A stretch of 22,622 nucleotides of DNA from an uncultured Collinsella sp. Its GTDB lineage: Bacteria > Actinomycetota > Coriobacteriia > Coriobacteriales > Coriobacteriaceae. Both the position numbers and the translations under genes were made by a program. Of this stretch, positions 7,775-16,520 are shown in pieces. The stretch's first letter is position 1. Each line of letters begins with the position of its first letter. The DNA lies in contig CAKUHM010000001.1 of NCBI GenBank assembly GCA_934655835.1, positions 1 through 22,622 of the forward strand. The letters run 5' to 3'. A model generated the notes under the pieces. That model ran no database searches. It was given only the letters and a program-made list of their open reading frames with translations, and had not been told where the DNA came from.

Positions 7775-8599
7775 CTAGTCGAGCACGGCAAGCTCGGCAG
7801 GATCGTAATCGACGCCCATAAACGTAAGGCCGCAGGCAGGTGCCGTAGGACCGGCGGCAGTACGGTCGCAGGCGTCAATAACCTCGCGCATCCACTCGGG
7901 ATCGCGGCGATGCGTGCCAATCTCAACGAGCGTGCCGACGATGGTGCGCACCATCGAATGCAGAAACGCGTTGCCCTCGATCGTGAAGGTCAGGATATCC
8001 TCGCCAAAGGCGACTTCGTGGCCAAACTCGGCGCGCATCACGCAACGGTGCGTAGGCTTGCCAACGGCCGAGGCGACCTTGCAAAAGCTCTTGAAGTCCT
8101 GCTCACCCAAGAGCGCGGGGCAAGCGGCAGCCATAGCTTCAACATCCAGCGGATAGCGATGCCACCAAACCGCACCGCGTGAGAGCACGGGGCGCGCGTC
8201 ACGATCGGCAATACGATACGTATACGTACGGGAGCGTGCGTCAAAGCGGGCAGAAAAGCCCTTACGAGCCTTGTAGACCTCGTTTATGGCGATATCTTTG
8301 GGCAGGAGGGCATCCATAGCCCGCAGCCACCTACGGCGCGTCAGAGCAAGTTCAGCGTCCGTTACGGGCACGCTGATGTACTGCGCCACCGCATGTACGC
8401 CGGCATCGGTACGTCCCGCACACGTCAGGTCGATCGGGCGGCGTAACAGAGTCTCGATAGCGCGACGAAGCTCGCCCGCAACCGTCGTCTGTCCCGGCTG
8501 CTCGGCAAATCCGCTATAGGACGAGCCGTCATAGGCCACACGAAACACCAACGTGGCATCGAGCTCGGAAATCGAATTGAAATCAGACGGCGCGGTCAT
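7775..8599 (-). CDS. truA: tRNA pseudouridine(38-40) synthase TruA
   Basis: It converts uridines 38-40 in the anticodon arm of tRNAs to pseudouridine. The 274-residue protein carries the catalytic RTDAGVHA motif (Asp65) after CAGRTDAG. It also has the conserved FSARFDARSRTYTYRI stretch and the C-terminal NAFLHSMVRTIVGTLVEIG signature. The ATG at 8599 has GGGAG just upstream; a longer open frame to 8677 runs through the ribosomal-operon terminator and is unlikely. It lies 35 bp after that terminator on the same strand, so it is transcribed by read-through or from a promoter within that short gap. Its place after rplQ is common in Gram-positive bacteria. Confidence 0.96.
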   Translation of the reverse strand: MTAPSDFNSISELDATLVFRVAYDGSSYSGFAEQPGQTTVAGELRRAIETLLRRPIDLTCAGRTDAGVHAVAQYISVPVTDAELALTRRRWLRAMDALLPKDIAINEVYKARKGFSARFDARSRTYTYRIADRDARPVLSRGAVWWHRYPLDVEAMAAACPALLGEQDFKSFCKVASAVGKPTHRCVMRAEFGHEVAFGEDILTFTIEGNAFLHSMVRTIVGTLVEIGTHRRDPEWMREVIDACDRTAAGPTAPACGLTFMGVDYDPAELAVLD

Positions 8600-8634
8600 G
8601 GGCGCTCCCAACAAACAATCAACGGTATCGCGAC

Positions 8635-8665
8635 AAAAAAAGAGGGGTACGCGAACGTACCCCTC
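8635..8665 (-). terminator. Intrinsic terminator of the ribosomal-protein cluster
   Basis: GAGGGGTACG (8642-8651) and CGTACCCCTC (8656-8665) form a perfect 10-bp stem with a CGAA tetraloop position. Seven T residues follow on the minus strand (8635-8641). It begins about 26 bases after the rplQ stop. Confidence 0.94.
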
Positions 8666-8691
8666 GAATATAGCCAATGCAGACGGAATGT

Positions 8692-9174
8692 CTACTCAGC
8701 GGTCTCCTCAGCAGGAGCCTCCTCGGCAGCGGTCTCCTCGACAGCCTCGACCTTCTTGGGAGCAGCGGCCTTCTTGGGGGCCGGAGCAGCCTTCTTGGCC
8801 TTAGGCGTGCAAGGCTCGGTGACGAGCTCCATGATAACGATAGGAGCGTTGTCGCCCTTACGGTTACCGAGCTTCATGATGCGGGTGTAACCGCCGTTGC
8901 GGTCCTGCCACATGCCCTGGGCAGCCTTGTCGAAGATCTCGGCAACGAGCTGCTTATCGCCGAGCTTGGCGATAGCCAGACGACGAGAGTGCAGGTCGCC
9001 CTTCTTGGCCCAGGTGATGATCGGCTCGACGACCGAACGCAGCGCCTTAGCGCGGGTCTCGGTGGTCTTGATGCGGTCGTTCTCGAAGAGGGCCTTAGCA
9101 AGGCTCTTCTTCATGGCCTTGGTGTGGCTCGCATCGGTGCCGAGCTTCAGGCCCTTCTTAACGTTGTGACGCAT
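8692..9174 (-). CDS. rplQ: 50S ribosomal protein L17
   Basis: A large-subunit protein near the exit tunnel. Residues 1-120 are the L17 domain, beginning MRHNVKKGLKLGTDASHTKA, with RAKALRSVVEPIITWAKKGD in the middle and GDNAPIVIMELV at the end. A tail of about 40 residues follows (122-160). It is first rich in Lys, Ala and Pro and then acidic (Glu/Ala), so it is longer than the E. coli form (127 aa) and like other actinobacterial L17s. GAGGAG lies ten bases before the ATG. It is the last gene of the alpha-operon segment, 30 bp after rpoA. Confidence 0.97.
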   Translation of the reverse strand: MRHNVKKGLKLGTDASHTKAMKKSLAKALFENDRIKTTETRAKALRSVVEPIITWAKKGDLHSRRLAIAKLGDKQLVAEIFDKAAQGMWQDRNGGYTRIMKLGNRKGDNAPIVIMELVTEPCTPKAKKAAPAPKKAAAPKKVEAVEETAAEEAPAEETAE

Positions 9175-9204
9175 GGTCTAGTTTCTCCTCAAATATGCGA
9201 AGCA

Positions 9205-10146
9205 TTAAGCCTTCAGGCTCAGGCCCATGGACTCAAGCTTGTCCTTCACTTCCTCGATCGACTTAACACCGAAGTTACGGATGTTGAGCAGATCGTTCTC
9301 CGAGAACTCAACGAGCTGACGGACCGAGTGAATGCTGGCGCGCTTAAGGCAGTTGTAGGAACGGACGGAAAGGTCCAGATCCTCGATCTGCTTGTCCAGC
9401 TCGGCGTTGTCGTTGGTGACCTCGGGAGCGAAGATCGAAGCCTCCTCCTCGACCTCGGGGGTCTCGGCAAGGTTCATAAAGGCGGCCATATGCTGGTTGA
9501 TGATATTGGCAGCCTGGACCACGGCGTCGCGCGGGGCGATGGAGCCGTTGGTCTCGATCTCGAGGACAAGGCGGTCGTAGTCGGTGTGCTGACCGACACG
9601 GCAAGCCTCAACGAGCTTGGCGCAACGGGACACCGGCGAGTACAGCGAGTCGACGTGGATCACACCGATGGGATCGTTGTCGCGCTTGTTAGCCTCGCCA
9701 GAGACATAGCCGCGGCCATAGCCGATGCGCATGCTCATGGTGAGATGGCCGCCCTCGGTGAGCGTAGCGATGTGCTGCTCGGGGTTGACCAACTCAAACT
9801 CGGACGGAATAAAGAAGTCCGCACCGGTGACCTCGCAGGGGCCGTCAACCGAAATGGTGGCGGTCGCCTCGTCGGTCGTGCCGAGAGCCCTGAAGACAAG
9901 ACCCTTGACATTCAGGACGATGTCGGTGACATCCTCGACCATGTTAGGGATGGTCATGAACTCGTGCTGTGCACCATCGATCTGAATAGCCTCGACGGCT
10001 GCACCCTCGAGCGAGGACAGAAGAACGCGACGAAGGGAGTTACCCAGCGTATCGCCGTAGCCACGCTCGAGCGGCTCGACGGAGACACGAGCAGACGTCT
10101 CGTTGATCTCTTCGACCTGAACCTGAGGCCTAATGAATTCTGACAT
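9205..10146 (-). CDS. rpoA: DNA-directed RNA polymerase subunit alpha
   Basis: The alpha dimer scaffolds assembly of core RNA polymerase. The 313-residue protein has an N-terminal dimerisation domain (about 1-230; GYGDTLGNSLRRVLLSSLEG is characteristic). An acidic linker (about 222-245) leads to a C-terminal domain (about 248-310; CLKRASIHSVRQL and NIRNFGVKSIEEV) that contacts UP elements and activators. The ATG has GGAGGT five bases upstream. It lies between rpsD and rplQ, the usual alpha-operon position, and is complete. Confidence 0.98.
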   Translation of the reverse strand: MSEFIRPQVQVEEINETSARVSVEPLERGYGDTLGNSLRRVLLSSLEGAAVEAIQIDGAQHEFMTIPNMVEDVTDIVLNVKGLVFRALGTTDEATATISVDGPCEVTGADFFIPSEFELVNPEQHIATLTEGGHLTMSMRIGYGRGYVSGEANKRDNDPIGVIHVDSLYSPVSRCAKLVEACRVGQHTDYDRLVLEIETNGSIAPRDAVVQAANIINQHMAAFMNLAETPEVEEEASIFAPEVTNDNAELDKQIEDLDLSVRSYNCLKRASIHSVRQLVEFSENDLLNIRNFGVKSIEEVKDKLESMGLSLKA

Positions 10147-10178
10147 GTATTACCTCCAGCCTCAGCAGCCCGGATGGA

Positions 10179-10775
10179 CTACTTAGAGTAGAGCTCGACG
10201 ATGAGCTGCTCGTTGATATCACCGCTGATCTGCTCACGCGTCGGCAGAGCGAGCACGTTACCAGACAGCTTCTCGATATCGACCTCGAGCCAGCCAGGGA
10301 CCTCAAAGCGCTCGGAGGAAATCAGAGCCTCCTTGATGGGGAGGAGGTCACGGAACTTCTCGCCGACAGCGACGACGTCGCCGGCCTTGACGCGGTAGGA
10401 CGGGATGTCCACGCGCTTGCCGTTCACGGTGAAGTGACCGTGACGGACGGACTGACGAGCCTCTTTGCGGGTGCGGGCGAAGCCAAGACGGAAGACGACG
10501 TTGTCGAGGCGAGACTCAAGGATGATCATGAGGTTCTCACCGGTGACGCCGTTCATCTTACGGGCCTTGTTGAAGTAGCCGTGGAACTGCTTCTCCAGAA
10601 CGCCATAGATGAACTTGACCTTCTGCTTCTCGCGCAGCTGCATGCCGTACTCAGATTCCTTGCGACGGCGCTTGGGCTGACGGATAGATTCCTTCTTGCT
10701 GCTGTAACCGAGCTCAGCGGGATCGATCCCGAGCTGACGGCAGCGCTTAAGAACAGGAGTCCTGTCGATTGCCAT
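10179..10775 (-). CDS. rpsD: 30S ribosomal protein S4
   Basis: A primary 16S rRNA-binding protein that nucleates 30S assembly and helps decoding accuracy. The 198-residue protein has the N-terminal S4 region (residues 1-90; KRRRKESEYGMQLREKQKVK). The S4 RNA-binding fold follows, with ESRLDNVVFRLGFARTRKEARQ and HGHFTVNGKRVDIPSYRVK. It lacks the four-cysteine zinc site of some S4 paralogues, having only Cys12. AAGGA precedes the ATG. In E. coli S4 represses the alpha operon through its leader; whether it does so here is open, but a structured leader exists upstream of rpmJ. Confidence 0.97.
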   Translation of the reverse strand: MAIDRTPVLKRCRQLGIDPAELGYSSKKESIRQPKRRRKESEYGMQLREKQKVKFIYGVLEKQFHGYFNKARKMNGVTGENLMIILESRLDNVVFRLGFARTRKEARQSVRHGHFTVNGKRVDIPSYRVKAGDVVAVGEKFRDLLPIKEALISSERFEVPGWLEVDIEKLSGNVLALPTREQISGDINEQLIVELYSK

Positions 10776-10794
10776 ATTGATACGATCCTTTCAG

Positions 10795-11199
10795 TTACAC
10801 GCGGCGACGCTTCTTGGGGCGGCAGCCGTTGTGCGGGATGGGGGTCTTGTCCTGGATGCTCGAGACCTCGAGGCCAGCAGCCTGGAGGGAGCGGATGGCG
10901 GTCTCACGACCGGAGCCGGGGCCCTTGACGAAGACGGAAACCTTCTTCATACCGTGCTCCATGGCCTGCTTGGCAGCAGCCTCGGCAGCCATCTGGGCAG
11001 CGAACGGCGTGGACTTACGGGAGCCCTTGAAGCCCACCTGGCCAGCCGACTTCCAGGAAATGACGTTGCCCTGGGGATCGGTGATCGAAACGATCGTGTT
11101 GTTGAACGTAGAACGGATGTGAGCCTGGCCCACGGAAATGTTCTTACGGTCCGCGCGCTTCAGACGGGCAGCGCGAACGTTCTTCTTAGCAGTAGCCAT
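10795..11199 (-). CDS. rpsK: 30S ribosomal protein S11
   Basis: A platform protein of the small subunit near the E-site and the Shine-Dalgarno helix. The 134-residue protein has the conserved [19 protein letters not shown] segment, [17 protein letters not shown] and the C-terminal [11 protein letters not shown]...[13 protein letters not shown] ending expected of S11. AAGGAGC precedes the ATG at 11199, about nine bases away. It lies 14 bp after rpsM and 19 bp before rpsD. Confidence 0.97.
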   Translation of the reverse strand: MATAKKNVRAARLKRADRKNISVGQAHIRSTFNNTIVSITDPQGNVISWKSAGQVGFKGSRKSTPFAAQMAAEAAAKQAMEHGMKKVSVFVKGPGSGRETAIRSLQAAGLEVSSIQDKTPIPHNGCRPKKRRRV

Positions 11200-11213
11200 C
11201 TATCTAGCGCTCC

Positions 11214-11588
11214 TTATTTCTTCTTCTTAGCACCGATCTGACGCTTCGGGCCCTTGCGGGTACGAGCGTTAGTGTGGGTGCGCTGGCCGCGGACCGGGAG
11301 GCCCTTGCGGTGACGAAGGCCGCGGTTGCAGCCGATGTCCATAAGGCGCTTGACGTTCTGGTTGCGCTCACGGCGGAGGTCGCCCTCAACCATGATCTGG
11401 TTCTTGTCGATATAATCACGGATGGCGTTAACCTCATCCTCGGTGAGGTCCTTAACGCGCGTATCCACGTTAACGTTGCACTCGACGCAAATCTTCGTCG
11501 CAGTGGTGCGGCCGATGCCGTAAATGTAGGTCAGACCGATCTCAACGCGCTTCTCACGCGGGAGGTCGACACCATTAATACGGGCCAA
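11214..11588 (-). CDS. rpsM: 30S ribosomal protein S13
   Basis: Head protein of the small subunit contacting tRNA and L5 across the subunit bridge. The 124-residue protein begins [21 protein letters not shown] in family style. It has the YGIGRTTA helix-hairpin signature (23-30) and the basic tail [19 protein letters not shown]. The initiation codon is TTG (11586-11588), with GGAG six bases upstream; the N-terminal sequence fits the family exactly from there. It follows rpmJ by 14 bp. Confidence 0.96.
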   Translation of the reverse strand: MARINGVDLPREKRVEIGLTYIYGIGRTTATKICVECNVNVDTRVKDLTEDEVNAIRDYIDKNQIMVEGDLRRERNQNVKRLMDIGCNRGLRHRKGLPVRGQRTHTNARTRKGPKRQIGAKKKK

Positions 11589-11602
11589 CGTAGTCTCCTC
11601 TC

Positions 11603-11716
11603 TTAACCCTGACGCTGCTTATGACGGGGGTTCTCGCAAATGACGAGGACCTTGCCATGGCGCCTAATGATTTTGCACTTATCGCACATCTTCTTGACCG
11701 AAGGACGTACCTTCAT
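11603..11716 (-). CDS. rpmJ: 50S ribosomal protein L36
   Basis: A tiny large-subunit protein. Translating 11716 down to 11603 gives 37 residues, [20 protein letters not shown] followed by [17 protein letters not shown]. The zinc ligands are all present: Cys11, Cys14, Cys27 and His32. This is therefore the zinc-binding (C+) form, used when zinc is sufficient. AAGGAAG lies four bases before the ATG. It sits between infA and rpsM, its standard position in Gram-positive bacteria. Confidence 0.95.
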   Translation of the reverse strand: MKVRPSVKKMCDKCKIIRRHGKVLVICENPRHKQRQG

Positions 11717-11765
11717 CGTTCTTCCTTTCGGTAGCGCTCAAACTACTTCCCTACTATCTACTCGC

Positions 11766-11841
11766 CCAGCCGCAGGCGTTTAAAACTATGGCTGGTCTTC
11801 ACACACAATCCGACCGTAGGTTGAGCTAAGCCTGCAGTCGG
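11766..11841 (-). other. Two tandem hairpins in the infA-rpmJ spacer
   Basis: CCAGCC (11766-11771) pairs with GGCTGG (11790-11795). CCGACCGTAGG (11810-11820) pairs with CCTGCAGTCGG (11831-11841) with one mismatch and one wobble. Neither is followed by a T-tract. The 150-bp spacer is the longest between cistrons after infA, so this may be a regulatory leader for rpmJ-rpsM-rpsK-rpsD-rpoA-rplQ. Confidence 0.45.
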
Positions 11842-11866
11842 AAATGGAGTGCGTGTATGCGTGCCG

Positions 11867-12085
11867 CTATTTGTAGCGATAGGTGATGCGGCCGCGGGTC
11901 AGGTCGTACGGGGAAAGCTCCACGACAACCCTGTCACCGGGGAGAATACGGATGTAATTCATTCGGATCTTGCCGGAAATGTTGCACAGAACCGAATGAC
12001 CGTTCTCGAGCTCGACCTTAAACATGGCGTTGGGCAGTGGTTCCTTTACCGTACCCTCGAGCTCAATTGCGTCTTCCTTCTTCAC
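11867..12085 (-). CDS. infA: Translation initiation factor IF-1
   Basis: It binds the 30S A site during initiation. From GTG at 12085 it reads [20 protein letters not shown] and ends with the OB-fold signature [20 protein letters not shown] and GRITYRYK, giving 72 residues, the usual length of the family. The frame could also start at TTG 12091 (74 residues). Neither start has a strong ribosome binding site; only an AGAAAGATGA stretch lies upstream. A candidate promoter at 12125-12153 suggests infA begins a sub-transcript. Confidence 0.95.
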   Translation of the reverse strand: MKKEDAIELEGTVKEPLPNAMFKVELENGHSVLCNISGKIRMNYIRILPGDRVVVELSPYDLTRGRITYRYK

Positions 12086-12124
12086 AAGCAATCATCTTTC
12101 TCTAGAAAACGACAGCGATTGAGT

Positions 12125-12153
12125 ATTCTACAATACGCATGCACGTATCGTAA
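12125..12153 (-). promoter_or_regulatory. Candidate promoter upstream of infA
   Basis: On the minus strand, TTACGA (12148-12153) and TAGAAT (12125-12130, five of six consensus positions) are separated by exactly 17 bases. The -35 match is weak (three of six). The spacer holds an inverted repeat ATACG-N6-CGTAT (12133-12148). It sits in the 104-bp gap between map and the GTG start of infA. Confidence 0.4.
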
Positions 12154-12189
12154 TATCTTCGTAATGGCTCCACAACTTGGTGGAACTTG

Positions 12190-12978
12190 TTACATTTCTC
12201 CGCCTTGGAGAGAGCACCACGAGCCCTGAGCATCGGTGGTGAGAATCACCGGACCGTCGTTGGTGATGGCGACGGTGTTCTCGTAGTGCGCGGCAGGCAG
12301 GTGGTCGTTGGTCGTGACAATCCAACCATCGGAGCCCGTGCTCACATGATTGGAACCCATCGTTACCATCGGCTCGATGGCAATGACCATACCGGCCTGA
12401 AGGCGAACGCCCCTCCCCTTCTTTCCGTAATTCGGAACGTTGGGGTCCTCGTGCATCACGCGACCGATGCCGTGTCCCACGTAATCGCGAAGCACACCAT
12501 AGCCGTGAGACTCGGCGAGGGACTGGACGGCATAGCCGATGTCCCCGATATGGTTTCCGGGAACAGCCTGCTCGATTGCAGCCTTAAGGCAATCGCGCGT
12601 GACCTCGCACAGGGCCTTGGCCTCGGGCGTGGGGGTACCGACGAAAAACGTCCAGGCGTTATCGCCAACCCAACCGTCGACAACGGCTCCCGTATCGATG
12701 GAGATGATATCGCCATCGCGCAGGATCATGTCGGGGTTGGGAATACCGTGCACCACGGCATCGTTGATCGATGCGCAAATGGTTCCGGGAAACCCGCCGT
12801 AGCCCTTAAAGGCCGGGGTGCCGCCATGCATGCGGATAATCTGCTCCGCGAGCTGGTCGAGCTCGAAGGTCGAAACACCGGGGCGAACCATGGCTCCAAC
12901 GTGGCGGAGCGCCATCTTAGATAGCGCTCCTGCCTTCTTCATCTGCTCGATTTGCGTTGCAGACTTAATCTTGATCAT
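12190..12978 (-). CDS. map: Methionine aminopeptidase, type I
   Basis: It removes the initiator methionine from nascent proteins. The 262-residue protein has the dinuclear metal site of MetAP: Asp95 (SIDTG), Asp106 (GDNAW), His169 (GHGIG), Glu202 (AIEPM) and Glu233 (YENT). His77 (VVHGIP) is the substrate-pocket histidine. There is no N-terminal zinc-finger extension, so it is the short type Ia. Its ATG overlaps the adk stop codon in ATGA, which suggests translational coupling. It is followed after 98 bp by infA. Confidence 0.97.
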   Translation of the reverse strand: MIKIKSATQIEQMKKAGALSKMALRHVGAMVRPGVSTFELDQLAEQIIRMHGGTPAFKGYGGFPGTICASINDAVVHGIPNPDMILRDGDIISIDTGAVVDGWVGDNAWTFFVGTPTPEAKALCEVTRDCLKAAIEQAVPGNHIGDIGYAVQSLAESHGYGVLRDYVGHGIGRVMHEDPNVPNYGKKGRGVRLQAGMVIAIEPMVTMGSNHVSTGSDGWIVTTNDHLPAAHYENTVAITNDGPVILTTDAQGSWCSLQGGEM

Positions 12979-13601
12979 AGACCGAGAGCCTCTTTGACAT
13001 CCCCGTACACGGTCTCGCGAGCCTGGTCACCGTTGACCGACTTAAGCAGACCCTGGCCACGATAATAGTCGACGAGCGGGCTCGTGGACTTCTCGTAGAC
13101 GTCGAGACGGTTCTTGATGGTCTCGGGCTTGTCGTCGTCGCGCTGATACATCTCGCCGCCACACTTGGGGCAGGTAGCATCGGCAGCAGTGCCGGTGTAA
13201 CCGCAGGCGCGGCAGGTGCGACGCGAAGACAGACGATCGATGATGACCTCGGGGTCCACGTCGACCAGAAGGGCGCAATCAATCTCGCGACCCATGGCGG
13301 AGAGCTCGGAATCGAGCGTTACAGCCTGGGCGGTGTTGCGCGGGAAGCCATCGAGGATGAAACCCTGCTGGGCGTCATCGGCGGCAAGGCGCTCCTTGAC
13401 AAGGTCGATCACGAGCTGGTCGGGAACGAGCTCGCCAGCGTCCATGTACTTCTTAGCCTGAATACCAAGCTCGGTGCCACCCTTGACGGCAGCACGCAGC
13501 AGGTCGCCCGTGGAAATGTGAGCGACGCCGAACTCGGCGACGAGCTCCTGTGCAACGGTGCCCTTACCGGCACCCGGAGCTCCGAGCAATACGAGGTTCA
13601 T
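12975..13601 (-). CDS. adk: Adenylate kinase
   Basis: It interconverts ATP plus AMP with two ADP in the cytoplasm. The 208-residue protein has the P-loop GAPGAGKGT (7-15), the AMP-binding STGDLLRAA region (30-38) and the GFPRN motif (85-89). The long-form LID carries four cysteines (130, 133, 144, 147), consistent with a structural zinc as in Gram-positive enzymes. The start ATG at 13601 has GAGGAGG seven bases upstream. A TTG two codons earlier would be too close to that site. It lies between secY and map and overlaps map by four bases. Confidence 0.97.
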   Translation of the reverse strand: MNLVLLGAPGAGKGTVAQELVAEFGVAHISTGDLLRAAVKGGTELGIQAKKYMDAGELVPDQLVIDLVKERLAADDAQQGFILDGFPRNTAQAVTLDSELSAMGREIDCALLVDVDPEVIIDRLSSRRTCRACGYTGTAADATCPKCGGEMYQRDDDKPETIKNRLDVYEKSTSPLVDYYRGQGLLKSVNGDQARETVYGDVKEALGL

Positions 13602-13619
13602 GAGCAATCCTCCTCTAGC

Positions 13620-14906
13620 CTATTTAAAGAATCCATCGTAATCATACATCTTGATCTGGCCTTCGAGCTTGTCGACCGTGTCGAGCACGACGCCGACCAT
13701 GATGAGGATGGACGTGCCGCCAAACGCCTGGATCAGCTGGTTACCCGTGAAGGAGAAGATGATCGAAGGCACGATGGCGATGAGCGCCAAAAAGACAGCG
13801 CTGGGAAGCGTGATCTTGTTGAGCGCGTTCTTGATGTAGGCCGCGGTAGCCCTACCCGGACGGACGCCCGGAATAAAGCCGCCCTGCTTCTTAAGGTTGT
13901 CGGCCGTGTCGTCGGGGTTGAACACCATGGAGGTATAGAAGTACGCGAAGAACACGATGAGGACAACGTTAAGCACCCAGTTGAGCCAACCGGTCGAAAG
14001 CGCAGAGGCAACTGCCTGGATCCAGCCGATGCCGGGGAAGAACACGGCAATCTGGGCCGGGAAGTACAGCAGTGCCGAAGCAAAGATGATCGGCACGACG
14101 CCCGCAGTGTTGACCTTGATGGGCAGGTAGGTGGTCTGACCACCCATCATGCGACGGCCCACGACGCGTTTGGCGTAGGAGACCGGAATGCGGCGCTGGC
14201 CGCGCTCAAGGAAAACAATCAGCGGGATGACCAGCAGGATGATGGCGCAGATGATCACCATAGTGATGATGCCACCGGCACTGCCCTCGGTGCTGGAGAA
14301 GATCGCCTGCGGAAGACCGGCCATGATGTTCGCGAAGATGATCAGCGACATGCCATTGCCGATACCGCGCTGGGTGATGAGCTCACCAATCCACATGATC
14401 AGCATGGCGCCCGCGGTGAGCGTGCCGACGATCATGAGGTCGAAGATGATCTCGGGAGCGCCAGCGCCATTGAAGCTGATGCCGAAGCTCTTAAAGAGGA
14501 AGAGGTAACCCACGGAGTTGAGGATTGCCAGAGCCAGGGTGAGGTAACGCGAATACTGCGTAATCTTGGTCTGACCGACCTCGCCCTCGCGGGCAAGCTC
14601 ATGCAGGGAAGGCACAACGGCCTGGAGCATCTGGAGGATGATCGAGCTGGTGATGTAAGGCATGATGCCCAGCGAAAAAACCGACACATAGCTCAACGCG
14701 CCGCCAGAGAAAAGATTCAGGAGGGCCATAGCACCTGCGGCGACCGAATTGTTATCGGTCGAGAAAAGGCCCAGCATCCCCTGGAAGGGAATGCCGGGCA
14801 CAGGAACGTGCGCACCAATGCGGTACACGACGAGCATAGCTATGGTAAAAAGAATCTTTTCGCGCAATTCTTTGATGCGGAAAGCATTCTTAAGACCATT
14901 TAGCAC
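13620..14906 (-). CDS. secY: Protein translocase subunit SecY
   Basis: The central channel of the SecYEG translocon in the membrane. The 428-residue protein has the expected ten-helix pattern: TM1 about 18-33, the plug region [10 protein letters not shown] (31-40), TM2 around 70-95 with [12 protein letters not shown], and further hydrophobic helices to about 400. The cytosolic loop contains [20 protein letters not shown]. The start is GTG at 14906 and overlaps the rplO stop by seven bases, so the two genes are probably coupled. It is followed by adk. Confidence 0.97.
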   Translation of the reverse strand: MLNGLKNAFRIKELREKILFTIAMLVVYRIGAHVPVPGIPFQGMLGLFSTDNNSVAAGAMALLNLFSGGALSYVSVFSLGIMPYITSSIILQMLQAVVPSLHELAREGEVGQTKITQYSRYLTLALAILNSVGYLFLFKSFGISFNGAGAPEIIFDLMIVGTLTAGAMLIMWIGELITQRGIGNGMSLIIFANIMAGLPQAIFSSTEGSAGGIITMVIICAIILLVIPLIVFLERGQRRIPVSYAKRVVGRRMMGGQTTYLPIKVNTAGVVPIIFASALLYFPAQIAVFFPGIGWIQAVASALSTGWLNWVLNVVLIVFFAYFYTSMVFNPDDTADNLKKQGGFIPGVRPGRATAAYIKNALNKITLPSAVFLALIAIVPSIIFSFTGNQLIQAFGGTSILIMVGVVLDTVDKLEGQIKMYDYDGFFK

Positions 14907-15349
14907 GGCAGCTCGACCTTTCCGCCGGCGGCCTCGATCTTGGCCTGCGCGGAAGCGCTGACCTTGTCGACCTTGACCGTGAACTTCTTGGTGAGCTCAC
15001 CATTGCCGAGCACCTTGACGGGCTCGAACTCGCTCTTGGTGATGCGAGCGGCCTTAAGAGCGGCACCGTCGATCACAGCACCATCCTCGAACTTACGCTC
15101 GAGACGCTCGACGTTAACAGCGGTGTACTCGATACGACGGGGGTTGCGGAAGCCCGGAAGCTTGGGCAGGCGCATAGCCAGCGGAGTCTGGCCACCCTCG
15201 AAGCCGGCACCCTTGGTGCCACCAGAGCGAGAGCCCTGGCCCTTCTGACCGCGGCCAGAAGTGGTGCCGTGACCCGAAGAATTGCCACGGCCGACGCGCT
15301 TGCGGTTCTTGGTGGAACCGGGCGCGGGAGTAAGATCGTGAAGCTGCAT
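14900..15349 (-). CDS. rplO: 50S ribosomal protein L15
   Basis: Large-subunit assembly protein. The 149 residues begin [20 protein letters not shown]. The glycine- and arginine-rich [20 protein letters not shown] region (21-40) follows, then the conserved [18 protein letters not shown]. The C-terminal half ends in the [14 protein letters not shown] segment. It starts three bases after the rpmD stop, with AGGAG just upstream inside the rpmD end. Its own end overlaps secY. Confidence 0.97.
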   Translation of the reverse strand: MQLHDLTPAPGSTKNRKRVGRGNSSGHGTTSGRGQKGQGSRSGGTKGAGFEGGQTPLAMRLPKLPGFRNPRRIEYTAVNVERLERKFEDGAVIDGAALKAARITKSEFEPVKVLGNGELTKKFTVKVDKVSASAQAKIEAAGGKVELPC

Positions 15350-15352
15350 TTG

Positions 15353-15535
15353 CTACTCCTCTACAATCTCGACAAGGTGCTTGACCTTGAAGATCATGCC
15401 GCGGACGGACTCGTTGTCAGCAATCTCGCGAACCTCGCGGATCCTGTGGAGACCGAGGGCACGGACAGTACGGACCTGGTCCTGCTTGCAACCGTTGGTG
15501 CTGCGGACCTGCTTGATCTTGATGGTGTCAGCCAT
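15353..15535 (-). CDS. rpmD: 50S ribosomal protein L30
   Basis: Small large-subunit protein of 60 residues, MADTIKIKQVRSTNGCKQDQ followed by VRTVRALGLHRIREVREIAD, which matches the short bacterial L30. GGAG lies inside the end of rpsE, and only two bases separate the rpsE stop from the ATG, so translation is likely coupled. Confidence 0.96.
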   Translation of the reverse strand: MADTIKIKQVRSTNGCKQDQVRTVRALGLHRIREVREIADNESVRGMIFKVKHLVEIVEE

Positions 15536-15537
15536 GC

Positions 15538-16062
15538 TTAGTTCTCCTTACCGACGAACATCTCGGAGACCGTCAGGCCACGGCGAGCCGCGACGTCCTC
15601 AGGGCTGGAGAGCTCCTTGAGGCCCTCGACGGCAGCCTTGATGATGTTGAGGCCGTTGTCGGTACCGAGGGACTTGGACAGGACGTTCTTGATGCCAGCA
15701 AGCTCGAAGAGGGGACGCACAGCGCCGCCGGCGATAACGCCGGTACCCTCGACAGCGGGCTTGATGATGATGCGGCCGGCACCAAAGTGGCCGAGAACCT
15801 CGTGCGGGATGGTGCCCTCTTCGGTCACCGGCACGTGGAACATGTTCTTCTTGGCATCGAGAGACGCCTTGGAGATGGCCAGGGGCACCTCAGCGGACTT
15901 GCCCATGCCAACGCCGACGTTGCCCTTGCCGTCGCCAACGACGACGAGAGCGACGAGGCTCATGCGACGACCACCCTTGACGGTCTTCGACACGCGGTTG
16001 ATGTAAACGACGCGCTCCTCGAACTCGGAGGCCTCGCGCTGCTGCTTCTGATTACGAGCCAT
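15538..16062 (-). CDS. rpsE: 30S ribosomal protein S5
   Basis: Small-subunit protein at the mRNA entry channel, with roles in fidelity and helicase activity. The 174-residue protein contains the double-stranded-RNA-like N-terminal domain (residues 14-80; [20 protein letters not shown] and [17 protein letters not shown]). The C-terminal domain includes [26 protein letters not shown] lies ten bases before the ATG. It comes 14 bp after rplR. Confidence 0.97.
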   Translation of the reverse strand: MARNQKQQREASEFEERVVYINRVSKTVKGGRRMSLVALVVVGDGKGNVGVGMGKSAEVPLAISKASLDAKKNMFHVPVTEEGTIPHEVLGHFGAGRIIIKPAVEGTGVIAGGAVRPLFELAGIKNVLSKSLGTDNGLNIIKAAVEGLKELSSPEDVAARRGLTVSEMFVGKEN

Positions 16063-16076
16063 GTGCTACATACCTC

Positions 16077-16445
16077 CTAGAACTCGAGACCGGCGGCACG
16101 AGCACCGTCGGCGAGGGCCTTGACGCGGCCATGGTAGATACGGCCACCGCGATCGAAGGCGACCTTGGTGATGCCGGCCTCGATGGCGCGCTTGCCAACG
16201 AGCTGACCGACCTTCTCCGCAGCCTCCTTGTTCGAGGTGTGGGTGCCCTTGAACTCGGCCTCGAGGGTCGAGGCAGAGACGAGCGTCAGGCTGGAGCCCT
16301 TGCTGTCGTCGATGATCTGGGCATAGATGTTGGCGTTAGTACGGGTCACGCGAAGACGCGGACGCTCGGAGGTACCCGAGACCTTGCCGCGAACACGACG
16401 CTGACGACGCTTGAGGCCTTCCAGCTTCGCCTTATGCTTGTTCAT
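16077..16445 (-). CDS. rplR: 50S ribosomal protein L18
   Basis: It binds 5S rRNA together with L5. The 122-residue protein has a basic N-terminus ([20 protein letters not shown]), [20 protein letters not shown] and the C-terminal [20 protein letters not shown] motif of the family. AGGAG lies seven bases before the ATG. A 75-bp spacer with a hairpin separates it from rplF. Confidence 0.97.
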   Translation of the reverse strand: MNKHKAKLEGLKRRQRRVRGKVSGTSERPRLRVTRTNANIYAQIIDDSKGSSLTLVSASTLEAEFKGTHTSNKEAAEKVGQLVGKRAIEAGITKVAFDRGGRIYHGRVKALADGARAAGLEF

Positions 16446-16473
16446 ACGTAAACTCCTAAAAAGGTTGATCTTG

Positions 16474-16495
16474 CCAGCACCTGACGGGGTGCTGG
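16474..16495 (-). other. Intercistronic hairpin between rplF and rplR
   Basis: CCAGCACC (16474-16481) and GGTGCTGG (16488-16495) form a perfect 8-bp GC-rich stem with a six-base loop. No immediate T-tract follows on the minus strand; a CTTTTT run appears only about ten bases later. It is more likely a processing or pausing element than a full terminator, since essential genes lie downstream. Confidence 0.55.
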
Positions 16496-16520
16496 TCTTA
16501 TGCGAGTGAGTCGGTTACGA

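Noticed and set aside
8677..10143. 488-codon plus-strand open frame opposite rplQ-rpoA
   Set aside because: It spans two real genes and their spacer in antisense; the composition is artefactual.
13518..14903. 461-codon plus-strand open frame opposite adk-secY
   Set aside because: Antisense to adk and secY, Asp/His/Glu-rich reverse reading of membrane-protein codons.
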